A stretch of DNA of 36,999 nucleotides, taken from the NCBI GenBank assembly GCA_964496245.1, contig CAZBZG010000005.1, positions 1 through 36,999 on the forward strand, given 5' to 3'. Positions 24,540 through 33,207 of this stretch are shown here, piece after piece. The notes beneath the pieces were generated by a model. That model made no database searches, had not been told where the DNA came from, and saw nothing but the letters and a program-made list of their open reading frames with translations. The first letter of the stretch is position 1. Each line of letters starts with the position of its first letter. Position numbers and translations under genes: made by a program. Source of the DNA: CAZBZG01 sp964496245 (GTDB lineage: Bacteria > Planctomycetota > SZUA-567).

Positions 24540-25159
24540 CAGCTGGCCCTCCGCGTCAATGCTTCGGCGGCCGAGGGCAGGGCGCCGATCAGCCGGTCCA
24601 ACAGATCTTCCGCCCGCGCGCCCTCGGGGCGCAGGTCGAAGACGACATCCGCCTCGCTGCCGTCGCGTTTGTCGGCTGCGGGGCCGAGCGCCCAGAGGAC
24701 GAGACCGATGCGGACCGGGCGGGGGCTGCAGATCTGGCGGATGTGCCTGAGCCGGGCGCGGTCCTTCTCGCGCCCTTGGGATTCGGTGATCACGTGGGAG
24801 GGGCGCTGGGACGCCAGAGCGGAGCCCAGCTCCAGGTCGTCTTCAGCTAGCCTCAGGTCGATTGTTTCCGGGTATCCCTGTACCGCTTCCAGCAGCCGAT
24901 CGCGGAGTTCGCCCTGCCGCACGGCGAGGAGCAGGGCGCTGGCGGTCGCGGGTTCGCCGATCCTGTGCAGGGGGATTTCGAACTCCCGCATGAAATCGAT
25001 GAGATGCGGCCGCAGGATCCGGAGATCGCCCCCGGGCGTGCGGTAGGCCTTGAGCGCTCCGCGCTTGACCCAGCGCTTGATCGTGGAGATGCCCAGCCCG
25101 CACAGCTTGGCCTCTTGCCCTGAAGTGTAGCTTTGCCTGCTGTCCAACGTCTTTCCCAT
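24539..25159 (-). CDS. excisionase/MerR-type HTH with pseudo-receiver domain
   Basis: The protein has 206 residues. Positions 15-60 form a winged HTH of the excisionase/MerR type (EAKLCGLGISTIKRWVKRG, then ALKAYRTPGGDLRILRPHL). The rest (about 75-200) has the alternating pattern of a response-regulator receiver fold, with hydrophobic strands such as ASALLLAV and RIGLVLWAL. The place of the phosphoacceptor Asp reads PSHVITESQG, so phosphorylation is unlikely. It is the first gene of the EPS export operon and overlaps the ATPase start codon by one base. It is a likely local regulator of the operon, with input through protein contact rather than a histidine kinase. The start is the ATG at 25159; no strong ribosome-binding site precedes it. 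Confidence 0.75.
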   Translation of the reverse strand: MGKTLDSRQSYTSGQEAKLCGLGISTIKRWVKRGALKAYRTPGGDLRILRPHLIDFMREFEIPLHRIGEPATASALLLAVRQGELRDRLLEAVQGYPETIDLRLAEDDLELGSALASQRPSHVITESQGREKDRARLRHIRQICSPRPVRIGLVLWALGPAADKRDGSEADVVFDLRPEGARAEDLLDRLIGALPSAAEALTRRAS

Positions 25160-25482
25160 CAGTCAGTTCCGGTAACGCGGCGCAAGCGCGGCTCCCGCCG
25201 TCCTAGCGCCGTCTTGTGTCTTATCGGTCGTACGGTGCGGCTGGCTTGACGAATTCCTGCGAAAATCCCGCTATGGCCGGGTTGGGTGGTGCGGGCAGTA
25301 TGCCTGGAGTGGTCCGGTGCTGGCGACCGGTCGGTTCGTGGGACGGAAACCCGGGCTGCTTCCGACTTTGCACTTGCTCCGCCTAGGCCATTCTGGTACG
25401 GTTTGGACTCTGCGTGCCCGCGGATTCGGCCGGCCTGGGGGCGGCCGCCATGGCCTGGGGCCGCTCGCGTGAGGGGAGATGA
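25160..25482. other. divergent intergenic region, 323 bases
   Basis: No coding frame is convincing here. The right half holds the promoter at 25374-25402 and the ribosome-binding site of the plus-strand secreted-protein gene. The left half must contain the promoter of the EPS export operon, but I see no good -35/-10 pair on the minus strand and no clear sigma54 element. Confidence 0.6.
25374..25402 (+). promoter_or_regulatory. sigma70-like promoter of the secreted-protein gene
   Basis: TTGCTC at 25374-25379, a 17-bp spacer, and TACGGT at 25397-25402. It gives a leader of about 75 nt that ends in the GAGGGGAG ribosome-binding site. Confidence 0.4.
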
Positions 25483-26538
25483 ATGGCTCGGTTCCTGTGC
25501 GTTCTGGGAATCCTGTTCGTCCCGTGGCTCTGCGCTGTGGCCGGGGAAGAGCCTGCGGAATCCGAGGCTCCTGCCATGAGCCCCCGCCAGCGCATCCTGG
25601 CTGGGCTCATGGATGAGGACATGCTCTCCTCCTGGGACACGGACAAGGGGCTCGAGGCCCTTGTCTCCTTTCCCACGGGCGAGGGCAATGCAGCCAAGCA
25701 CTACGCCCGGCTCGAAGCCCTCTATCCCGAAGAGAAGGAAGAACATCGGGTTACCGTACCTCCGGACAGCCGCGGGGTGCAGGAGATCCTCGCAGGCGCC
25801 CAGATCAAGAATTGCTCCCTCACGCCGACATTCTACCCCCACATGGAGACCGGCACCAGCAATCAGCCCGACATTCTGGTCTATCAGGCCTATCTCCGGG
25901 CGCTGCTCGCGCATGCGGCAGACCTGGAGAAGGCCAACAAGCCCCGGGAGGCCGCGCAAATGCTTCAGAGCGGACTGATCTGGGGGTGGCATCTCACCGC
26001 CGACCGTCCCAATCTCGTGACCTTGATCTTGGGGCTCGGCATCAAGCTCAAATGCGCGCGCGCCTACAGCCGCCTGCTCCAGCGCCTGCTTTATATGGAC
26101 CGGTCCCGGGCCGCCCGGGAGTACGCCGAATACGTGGGCAACATGATGCGGCGGGTTTCGGCCAAGGCGCGCATCTACCTGGGAGACTTTGAGAATTTCA
26201 ACTGCCTCTACTCGACGATCAAGGTGGCCAAGCAGGACCAGGAGCCGCTTTGGCGCCAGGAGGCGGTGCTGCGGCTGGGCGTGCTCCGCCACGGCGCGCC
26301 GGACCGCGATCTCAAGACCATCGTGAAGAACGAGGAACTCCAGCGCCTGGCGACCCAGACGCTCGTGCATCTTGCGGAGCACGACCCGGTGCCGTGGATC
26401 CAGAAGCTGGCCCACTGGTCGGTCCGCAACGTCACGCCCGAACGGTTCCAGGAGATGCGGCGCAAGAGCCTGCTCAAGAGCATGACGCCCCAAGCCGGGG
26501 ACGCCTCCCCGGCCAAGAACGAGGAAGAGGGCGAGTAG
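25483..26538 (+). CDS. secreted alpha-helical protein, unrecognised
   Basis: This 351-residue protein has a clear Sec signal peptide (MARFLCVLGILFVPWLCAVAG). The mature part is helical and rich in Ala, Leu, Glu and Arg. It has a central region (about 140-230) with repeat-like amphipathic helices such as ADLEKANKPREAAQMLQSGL and YSRLLQRLLYMDRSRAAREY, which look like TPR or HEAT-type scaffolding. The C-terminus is charged (NEEEGE). GAGGGGAG at 25471-25478 precedes the ATG. An intrinsic terminator follows at once, so the gene forms its own transcript. It probably acts in the periplasm, perhaps with the EPS export genes that diverge from it, but this is only position-based. Confidence 0.7.
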   Translation: MARFLCVLGILFVPWLCAVAGEEPAESEAPAMSPRQRILAGLMDEDMLSSWDTDKGLEALVSFPTGEGNAAKHYARLEALYPEEKEEHRVTVPPDSRGVQEILAGAQIKNCSLTPTFYPHMETGTSNQPDILVYQAYLRALLAHAADLEKANKPREAAQMLQSGLIWGWHLTADRPNLVTLILGLGIKLKCARAYSRLLQRLLYMDRSRAAREYAEYVGNMMRRVSAKARIYLGDFENFNCLYSTIKVAKQDQEPLWRQEAVLRLGVLRHGAPDRDLKTIVKNEELQRLATQTLVHLAEHDPVPWIQKLAHWSVRNVTPERFQEMRRKSLLKSMTPQAGDASPAKNEEEGE

Positions 26539-26560
26539 GGGGCTGCAGCCCCGTTTTTCG
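26538..26560 (+). terminator. Rho-independent terminator
   Basis: GGGGC (26539-26543) pairs with GCCCC (26548-26552) around TGCA, then G and a run of five T (26554-26558) and further T-rich sequence. It follows directly after the TAG of the secreted-protein gene and is the clearest intrinsic terminator in the window. Confidence 0.75.
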
Positions 26561-26620
26561 GTTTCCAGATCCACGGTCGATCCCCACAGGATGGATGGAA
26601 GCGGCTCGCGGGCCCGGCGC

Positions 26621-26649
26621 TTGACCCGGCCCGTAGGAGCCCCTATACT
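26621..26649 (+). promoter_or_regulatory. strong sigma70-like promoter of the two-domain membrane-protein gene
   Basis: TTGACC at 26621-26626, a 17-bp spacer, and TATACT at 26644-26649, the best -10 box seen here. The GAGGAAGG ribosome-binding site lies some 18 bases downstream of it. Confidence 0.65.
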
Positions 26650-26678
26650 GTGCACAACGGGTTCAGCGAGGAAGGCTT

Positions 26679-28342
26679 ATGACCCTTTTCCGTCTCTCAG
26701 AGCGGGGCAATCCCATGACCCGCCTGATGGTGCTCATGTGCATGCTGGCCCTGATCATCATCCTGGGGGTCAAGCTCTACTCCGGGTATTTGCTGCCGAG
26801 TGCCGGCACGGCCGGCCTTCCGCCGCCCGATGCGCAGGCCATGGAGGGCGCTGTGGAGGGGGCCACCCCGCAGGATCCGCTGCCCGGGCTCGGAGCTCAC
26901 GAGGAGCTGAACGCGTATCACATCGAGATTTCGGAGAGCAGCCGCCCCGAGCTCGAGAGCAAGTTCTTCCGCGTTCAGCTGGCGGTGAGCGAATTGCTCT
27001 CCTGGCTCAAGGCGCATTCCCACGAAGAGCTTGCGGCCATGGCCTATCCGCGGGGACGGTGGAGCTTTGGCAAGATCATGCGCGAGCCCGATCGCTGGCG
27101 CACGAAGGTCCTGCACGTCTACGGCGTGCTCATGGACAAGGAATTGGTGGAATTCACGGACGCGCCGCCCGGCATGCGCCGGCTCTGGCGCGTGCTCCTG
27201 CACAACCACCGCCTCAAGCAGACCTATACCGTCCTGACGCCGCTCGTTCCGGAACAGGCGCATCCGCCCCCAGTACCGCCNNNNNNNNNNAGGGCTACCG
27301 GCGCGGCACCTATCTCGCCTGCGACGGCGTCTTCCTCAAGCGGCATCCCTACATGTCCAAGACCGGGTGGAATTGGACGCCGCTGTTCGTAGCCAAGCGC
27401 GTGGTCATGGCCCGGGAAGGGTCCACCCCGCCCGCGCTTCTGGACGAACGCGGCGATCCGGGCACGACCTACGAGGACATCGCCCCCCGGCAGGTCGTCA
27501 GCCAGCTGGACCTCAAGTATGTGGAGGAGAGGATGTTCGCCCCGCCGAAGAACGGCGCGGGCATCCGCATGTTCGGGGGCGAGTTTCAGGAAGAGGTGCG
27601 CAACATCAAGTCGGAGAAGGACCTGCTCAACCACGTCTTCTCCTATGTCTGGCATTTCTCCGAGAAGGAGCTCGCCGAACGGGTCAATCCCGAGATCAAC
27701 TACGTCGCGCTCATGCAGGGCAACCAGGCTCCGGGGTGGATGCGCGGCAAGATCGCCGGCTTCCGCGGCCGGGCGGGGTATGTCGAGCCCTGGCGGTTCC
27801 CGGAAGACGGATCCGGTATCACGCGCATGTACCTGGTCTATGGCCACGACGAGCGGTACGCCGATCCGGGGTACACCTGGGTGCTGGCCACGCTCAACCT
27901 GCCCGAGGGGCTGCGGGAAGACGATCTGCTTGAGGCCAAAGGCGTATTCCTCAAGCTCTATCCTTACAAGACGCCGGCGCGCAAGTGGCACTGGGCGCCG
28001 CTCATCGTGTGCAAGCACATCCGCCGGGTTCCGCCCAGCAAGTCGAACATGTACTTCATCATCGCCCTGGCCGGTCTCCTCGTATTGGGGTTGATCCTGC
28101 TCTTTGTGGCCTCGCGGCGCGACACGGCCACGCTCGAGGCCATGCGCAAGCGCACGCAGGAGCGCCGGCTCCAGCGGGACCGCGAACGGATCAGGCAGAA
28201 GAGCGGAGATCCTGTGGCCGACGGAGGAGCTCCGCCGACGCCTGCCGACAGCCAGGCAGAGGCGCGTCCTGAGGAGGGGGACGCCTCCCCGGACAAGCCC
28301 GACCCCGGCGTTCCGCCGGAATCCGGCGCGCCCGGTTCGTGA
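26679..28342 (+). CDS. membrane-anchored protein with a duplicated domain, interrupted by an assembly gap
   Basis: The gene runs from the ATG at 26679 (GAGGAAGG upstream) to the TGA at 28342, with ten N at 27281-27290. The frame changes across the gap, so the true gap length must leave remainder 2 when divided by 3. An N-terminal helix (MVLMCMLALIIILGVKLY) and a C-terminal helix (MYFIIALAGLLVLGLILLFVA) bracket a large periplasmic part. That part looks like two copies of one domain: GVFLKRHPYMSKTGWNWTPLFVAKRV in the first corresponds to GVFLKLYPYKTPARKWHWAPLIVCKHI in the second. A charged cytosolic tail ends the protein. No family is recognised. Its stop overlaps an in-frame GTG of aroB and aroB follows closely, so they are probably cotranscribed. 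Confidence 0.75.
27281..27290. other. assembly gap (ten N)
   Basis: The ten N are a placeholder. Coding frames on either side belong to one gene but differ, so the real gap is not ten bases. Confidence 0.95.
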
Positions 28343-28362
28343 ACGGCCCGCCAGGAGAACGC

Positions 28363-29457
28363 ATGGCCCAGGCCGTCCAGACCCAGCGCGTTCGTCTCGG
28401 CGAACGCAGCTATACCATCGCGGTGGGCCAAGGTCTGATCGACGACGTCGGCCCGCGTATCCAGGAGGGGCTTGCGCCCAGCCGCGTCGGGGTGGTGGCC
28501 GACACGACCGTGGACCGGCTTTACGGGAGCCGGGTCCAGGGGAGCCTGCAGGCGGCCGGCATCCAAGCCGCGCGCATCTCGTTCCCCCCGGGCGAAGACG
28601 CCAAGAACCTGGACCAGGTGCGGACGCTCTATGACGCGCTCTTCGAGGCCGGCCTCGACCGCAAGAGCGCGGTCGTGGCCCTGGGCGGGGGGGTGACCGG
28701 GGACCTGGCCGGGTTCGCGGCCGCGACCTTCATGCGGGGCATCCCTTTCGTGCAGGTGCCCACCTCGCTCCTCGCCATGGTCGATTCGTCCTCGGGTGGC
28801 AAGACCGGGGTGAACCTGCCTCGCGGCAAGAACCTGATCGGCGCGTTCCACCAGCCGGCGCTCGTGGTGATCGACCCGGCGACCCTGCAGACCCTTTCGC
28901 GCGAAGAACTGCTCTCCGGACTCGCCGAAGTGGTCAAGCACGGTGTGATCCGGGATGCCGCGTACTTCGGCTTGGTGGAAGCCGAAAGCCAACGCATCCT
29001 GGCGCTCGACAGCGACGTGCTCGATCCGCTGATCCTCGGGTCGTGCCGCATCAAGGCCGCGGTGGTGGCTGCGGACGAACGGGAGGGGGGGCTGCGCGCC
29101 ATCCTCAACTTCGGGCACACCTTCGGCCACGCGTTCGAATCCTTGAGCGCGTACACGCTGCGCCACGGCGAGGCCGTGGCCGTGGGCATGGTCGCGGCCT
29201 GCCGGTTGGCCGAACGGCTGCGCGGCCTGGACCCGGAGGTGGGGCGGCGGCTCGGGGACGTTCTCCGGGCGCTGGGACTTCCGGTCGCGGTCGATGGATT
29301 CGCGCCCGCGGACGTGCTCGCCGCCATGCGCGGGGACAAGAAGACCGAGCACGGCCGGCTGCGCGTGATCCTGCCGGTGCGGCTGGGCGAGGTCGAGATC
29401 GTCGAAGTCGAGGACGAGGCCGCGGTCCGGGCGGCCATCGAATCGGTCGTGACGTAG
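28363..29457 (+). CDS. aroB: 3-dehydroquinate synthase
   Basis: This is a 364-residue NAD- and metal-dependent enzyme that turns DAHP into 3-dehydroquinate, the second step of the shikimate pathway. Family motifs are all present: the NAD site ALGGGVTGDLAGFAAA, VPTSLLAMVDSSSGGKTGVN, Glu in LAEVVKHGVI and the metal His residues in NFGHTFGHAFE and RHGEAVAVGM. The ATG at 28363 follows AGGAGAA; the in-frame GTG at 28339 overlaps the upstream stop but has no such site. The length is usual. It is unlinked to other aro genes here and seems cotranscribed with the membrane protein before it, a pairing with no known reason. Confidence 0.95.
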   Translation: MAQAVQTQRVRLGERSYTIAVGQGLIDDVGPRIQEGLAPSRVGVVADTTVDRLYGSRVQGSLQAAGIQAARISFPPGEDAKNLDQVRTLYDALFEAGLDRKSAVVALGGGVTGDLAGFAAATFMRGIPFVQVPTSLLAMVDSSSGGKTGVNLPRGKNLIGAFHQPALVVIDPATLQTLSREELLSGLAEVVKHGVIRDAAYFGLVEAESQRILALDSDVLDPLILGSCRIKAAVVAADEREGGLRAILNFGHTFGHAFESLSAYTLRHGEAVAVGMVAACRLAERLRGLDPEVGRRLGDVLRALGLPVAVDGFAPADVLAAMRGDKKTEHGRLRVILPVRLGEVEIVEVEDEAAVRAAIESVVT

Positions 29458-29556
29458 CGTCCGCCCAAAGCTCCCACGGTACGTACGCATTCGCCTGAAC
29501 CCCGTTGCGTCCCGGGGCGCTTATCTGTACCGAAGCCAATGCAACAGGACGTTCCC

Positions 29557-31176
29557 ATGACGTTCGCGCATCCGTTCGCCTTTTACGCACTGCTGGGGGT
29601 GCCGCTGGCGCTGCTGCTCGCGTTTCTCTCCAAGCGGGAACGGCGGTACGTCGTGGCCAGCATGATGCCCTGGCGCGCGGTCCTGGCGCTGCCGCGGCCG
29701 CGGCCGGCGCGCAATCCCGTGGATCTGGAGACGCTGTGCGCGGTGGGCGCCCCGCTCCTGGCAGCGCTCGCCCTGACCGGTCCGGTGCTCCATCTGGCTG
29801 ATGCGCGCGAACACCTGGCCACCGTGGTGGTCGACACCTCGACCAGCATGCGGAGCGCGCCGGCCGGCCGCCCCGACCGGTTGGCCCAGGCCGGTGCGTG
29901 GCTGGAGAGATTGGGGCAGCATCGCAAGGGCTACCGCATCACGCTCTATGCCACCGGCCGGGCCGAGCCGCTCGTGGTGGCGGGCGACGCCGGCCAGGCG
30001 TGTCGCGCGCTCGAACGCATAGGCGTGAACCCCCAGACCGAAGCGCAGCAGGAACAGCGCCTGGCGGACGCGCTCGCTGCCTCCAAGACGAACGACGGGC
30101 CGGTTCTCTGGATCTCGGACCGGGTGGCGCCACTCACGAGTCCGCGCCTCTCGTCGGTGCGCGTCGGCGATCCATCCCGGAACGTGGGCCTGGTGGCCGC
30201 CTCCGTAAACCGGAGCGAGGACCCGCCGTTCCTGTTCGCAGCAATACAGAACTTCTCGGCCGCGCCTCGCGACGTGCGCCTCGAGGTGCTGGCGCAGGAG
30301 GAGGACGCATCCGCGTCCGCCTTCCGCAAGCGGATGGACCCCGGCGCGGTCCATACGCTCCGCTGGCCGCTGCCAGGCGGCGTTGGCGGTCCGCTCGTGC
30401 GTCTGACCTCGGAGGCGGACGATCTCGCGGCCGACAACGAGGTGCGCCTGCGGGGCCCGGCCTCGCGCACCGTGGCGATCGACAGGGCCGAGCACGACCG
30501 CCTGGCCCTGGCCCTGGAGAAAGCCGCGGGCTGCATCCTCGTTCCGCTCACCCGGAGCGGGCAGGCCGAAGCGGCGGTGGTGACCTCCCGGCCGGGCGCG
30601 CTCCCCCGCAGCGGGCTGCTCCTTGTTGCGCCGTCGCAGCCGTGCTGCGGCCTGGTCGACGTGGGCCGGATCGTGCGCGCAACCGACGTACGGGTGCGGC
30701 CCGGCGCCAGGCCCCTGCCCGCGGTCTGTGTGCAGGGCCTGGAGACGCTCGACGTGCGTGCCATCCAGCTGCCGGCCGAGCACACGGTGCTGGCTTCGGC
30801 GCGGCCTGTCGGGGATCCGGGCGCGCCGGCCGTGCCCCTGGTCGCGTGGTGGCAGTGGAACGGCCGGCGCGTGGTCTATCTGGGAGCCGTGCCCCGCGAC
30901 TGGACGGTCCACCCCGCCTTTCCCGTGCTCGTGGCCGAACTGGTCGACCGGCTGGTGCCTGCAGGGTCCGCGCTTCCCGGCCTCCGCGAGAGCGACAACC
31001 GCCCCGCCGGCCCCCCGACCCAGCGCCTGCCCGCGCTGTACGAGGGCCGCGGTCGCGCGCGTGCCGTCCCCTTGGCGCGGCTCGCCGCGGGGCTGGCTGT
31101 TCTGGCCATGGGATACCTGCTTCTTGTCGAGGCCCGCCGCATGCGCACGCGGCGGTGCGTCTCGGCGGAAGGCTGA
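29557..31176 (+). CDS. BatA-like membrane protein with von Willebrand A domain
   Basis: This 539-residue protein opens with the aerotolerance-regulator (BatA) N-terminal unit: FAFYALLGVPLALLLAFL, then a second helix ending in ALALTGPVLHLAD. A vWA-type domain follows with the metal site DTSTSM (DxSxS) and SDR further on. The C-terminal region, with WNGRRVVYLGAVPRDWTVHPAFPVLVAELV, is typical of the larger BatA-like proteins of Planctomycetes and relatives, and a final helix (LAAGLAVLAMGYLLLVEA) anchors it. Such proteins often accompany MoxR ATPases, but none is seen here. The ATG at 29557 has AGGA seven bases before it; an ATG at 29539 lacks a site. The gene converges on the methyltransferase gene with only four bases between. 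Confidence 0.75.
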   Translation: MTFAHPFAFYALLGVPLALLLAFLSKRERRYVVASMMPWRAVLALPRPRPARNPVDLETLCAVGAPLLAALALTGPVLHLADAREHLATVVVDTSTSMRSAPAGRPDRLAQAGAWLERLGQHRKGYRITLYATGRAEPLVVAGDAGQACRALERIGVNPQTEAQQEQRLADALAASKTNDGPVLWISDRVAPLTSPRLSSVRVGDPSRNVGLVAASVNRSEDPPFLFAAIQNFSAAPRDVRLEVLAQEEDASASAFRKRMDPGAVHTLRWPLPGGVGGPLVRLTSEADDLAADNEVRLRGPASRTVAIDRAEHDRLALALEKAAGCILVPLTRSGQAEAAVVTSRPGALPRSGLLLVAPSQPCCGLVDVGRIVRATDVRVRPGARPLPAVCVQGLETLDVRAIQLPAEHTVLASARPVGDPGAPAVPLVAWWQWNGRRVVYLGAVPRDWTVHPAFPVLVAELVDRLVPAGSALPGLRESDNRPAGPPTQRLPALYEGRGRARAVPLARLAAGLAVLAMGYLLLVEARRMRTRRCVSAEG

Positions 31177-31180
31177 GGCG

Positions 31181-32053
31181 TCACTCCAGGTAAGGCGAGC
31201 GCCGGCTCTGCTCGTCCACCTCGATCCGTCCCTCCCCGCTCTTCCAGGCCACGTTGAGTTGGATGGTCCCGCCGTCGGTGCCGTAGCCTTCGTAGGTCCG
31301 GGTCTCGAGGTGGCAGAAGCCGGCCATGCGTGTCAGTTCCTGCCAGTGCGACCAGCCCCAGTAGCACGGGCGGCGCAGTGTGGTCGTCTCCAGGCGGTTC
31401 TGGCCGTCGTCGTGGACGGCGAAGAGCAGGCGGTCGTCGATGTAGTCGGTGCCGCGCTGCTTCTGCTTGAGTTTGATGCAGACCGTGGCGCCCTCGCGGT
31501 GGAACCATTCGATGCGTTCCTGTTCGCCCTCGTCCCATTCCTCGGCCACGAGACGCGGACCGGCCGCGTCGTCGGAATCTTCGCCCGCTCCCAGGAACAG
31601 CAGGAACCCGCCGGGTTTGAGCGAATGGAAAAGCCCGACCATGGCGGCTGACAGCCCCCCCCATTGGGGTTCCCACGAGAGGGCATCGCAGAAGATCGCG
31701 TCGACGTCATGGGGCACATGGCGCGGGAGTTCTGCCCAGCTCGACTCGAAGTAGGAAACGGGGCAGTCTTCCTGTCGGGCGAGTTCGCGTGCGTGGTGCA
31801 CGGCTACGGGCGATCGGTCCGACCCGAGCACGTTCAGGTCGCTCTCGGCCATGCAGATCGTCTTCCGCCCCAAGCCGCACGAGCAATCCAGGGCCACGTC
31901 CGCATCGATGGTCTTGGCCAGTTCCACAAAGGCCCGGACGCTCCCGCCGCCGGTGCCCAGCTGGTCCGCACGAAACGTCGGCTGCCAGGCAGCCCGACGG
32001 AACCACTCCCAGTGGTGGATCATGTCCCAGTTCGTGTTGGGGGGTGCGGACAT
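31181..32053 (-). CDS. class I SAM-dependent methyltransferase
   Basis: The protein has 290 residues. A SAM-binding Rossmann core is seen with motif I ALDCSCGLGRKT, an acidic residue ending the second strand in VLGSDRSPVAV, DAIFCDALSW as motif IV and LKPGGFLLFLG as motif VI. Arg- and Trp-rich sequence at the N-terminus (NWDMIHHWEWFRRAAW) is probably a substrate lid. The Cys between motif I residues (CSCG) is uncommon. The substrate is unknown. GGAG lies ten bases before the ATG at 32053. It is the last gene of the rsfS-argC set, 53 bases after argC, and may be cotranscribed. Confidence 0.8.
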   Translation of the reverse strand: MSAPPNTNWDMIHHWEWFRRAAWQPTFRADQLGTGGGSVRAFVELAKTIDADVALDCSCGLGRKTICMAESDLNVLGSDRSPVAVHHARELARQEDCPVSYFESSWAELPRHVPHDVDAIFCDALSWEPQWGGLSAAMVGLFHSLKPGGFLLFLGAGEDSDDAAGPRLVAEEWDEGEQERIEWFHREGATVCIKLKQKQRGTDYIDDRLLFAVHDDGQNRLETTTLRRPCYWGWSHWQELTRMAGFCHLETRTYEGYGTDGGTIQLNVAWKSGEGRIEVDEQSRRSPYLE

Positions 32054-32106
32054 GCGATCGACTCCGCCGGCGCCGAAGGTCCCACGCGCTCTGCAGCCGG
32101 TCCGGG

Positions 32107-33165
32107 TCAGGGATGCGCGCCGGGCTGATCCAGCCCCAGCGTCTCCTCAAGGCCGAAGAGTACGTTCATGTTCTGGAGGGCCGATCCAGCCTGTCCCTTG
32201 ACGAGGTTGTCGACATGGCTGACCACGCGGAACAGCCCGGTCCGCTCGTCGCAGGCCACGGTCAGGGCGATGCGGTTGGACCCCCGCACCATCCCGGTCG
32301 AGGCGGGCGCGTCGGCCGATCCCACCAGGACGAACGGCTCGTGCGCATACATGTCGGCGTAGGCCGCCAGGACGCGTTCCTGGCCGACGCCTGCCTGGAG
32401 CCGGCCGTACACCGTCGTGAGGATGCCCCGGGTCATGGGAATCACCTGGGGCGTGAATGTCACGCGGACTTCGCTTCCCGCAATCCGGCAGAGCTCGTGC
32501 TCGATCTCCATCACGTGTTGATGGCCGGCCAAGCGGTAGGCGTAGGCGCTGTCGTACTGCTCGGGGTAGTGGAAGGCCGGACGGGGCTTTTTGCCCGCGC
32601 CCGAGACGCCGGTCTTGCAGTCGCAGACCAGCCCCTCCAGGTCCACCAGCCCGTGTTGCACGGCCGGTACCAGCGCCAGGGTGCAGCTCACGGCGAAGCA
32701 GCCGGGGTTGCCGACCACGCGCGTCTTGGCGATGTCGGTGCGGTGGAGCTCGGTCAAACCGTAGACGCTCTCTCCGAGCAGTTCGGGCGCCTGGTGATTG
32801 GGGTCTCGTCCGATGCGCGTGGCATAGGCGGCGTACAACTCGGTCGAATTGAAACGGAAGTCCCCCGAGTAGTCGATGCACTTGCGGCCGGCCGCGATCT
32901 CGGCGGGCGCATTGGCCTGGCCCACGCCGTCGGGCGTGGCAAAGAAGGCGACGTCCGCGTCCGCGTCCCGGGCCTCGTCCGTGTCGGGCGCGATGATGCA
33001 TTCGTCGCAGATGCCCCGCAAGTACGGCCACATGGCCGACAGGGGCTCGCCCACGCCCTGCACGTCCACCAGTGCGGCGAGTTCCGCCTCCGGGTGGCGA
33101 CGGAGCAGTTCGATCAGGCCGATGCCGCCGTAGCCTCCGGCGCCGATCAGTTTCACGCGGATCAT
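32107..33165 (-). CDS. argC: N-acetyl-gamma-glutamyl-phosphate reductase
   Basis: This 352-residue NADPH-dependent enzyme acts in the third step of arginine synthesis. The N-terminal dinucleotide site is IGAGGYGGIGLIELLRRHP. The catalytic Cys lies in VVGNPGCFA and the catalytic His in GHQHVMEIEHEL. KTGVSGAGKKP and the terminal DNLVKGQAGSALQNMN are family hallmarks. The ATG at 33165 follows GGGAG. It lies 42 bases downstream of rsfS on the same strand. No other arg gene is nearby, so the pathway is scattered. Confidence 0.95.
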   Translation of the reverse strand: MIRVKLIGAGGYGGIGLIELLRRHPEAELAALVDVQGVGEPLSAMWPYLRGICDECIIAPDTDEARDADADVAFFATPDGVGQANAPAEIAAGRKCIDYSGDFRFNSTELYAAYATRIGRDPNHQAPELLGESVYGLTELHRTDIAKTRVVGNPGCFAVSCTLALVPAVQHGLVDLEGLVCDCKTGVSGAGKKPRPAFHYPEQYDSAYAYRLAGHQHVMEIEHELCRIAGSEVRVTFTPQVIPMTRGILTTVYGRLQAGVGQERVLAAYADMYAHEPFVLVGSADAPASTGMVRGSNRIALTVACDERTGLFRVVSHVDNLVKGQAGSALQNMNVLFGLEETLGLDQPGAHP

Positions 33166-33207
33166 GGTGCGTCTCCCGGTGCAGGCCGGCGCTTCCAAAC
33201 AACGCCG

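Noticed and set aside
25374..25415. Sigma54 promoter for the EPS region
   Set aside because: The TGGTACGG...TTTGG string lacks the GC of the -12 element at the right spacing, and the direction is away from the EPS operon.
27281..27290. True frameshift splitting the gene at 26679
   Set aside because: The frame change falls exactly on a run of N of arbitrary length, so it is an assembly gap and not a mutation.
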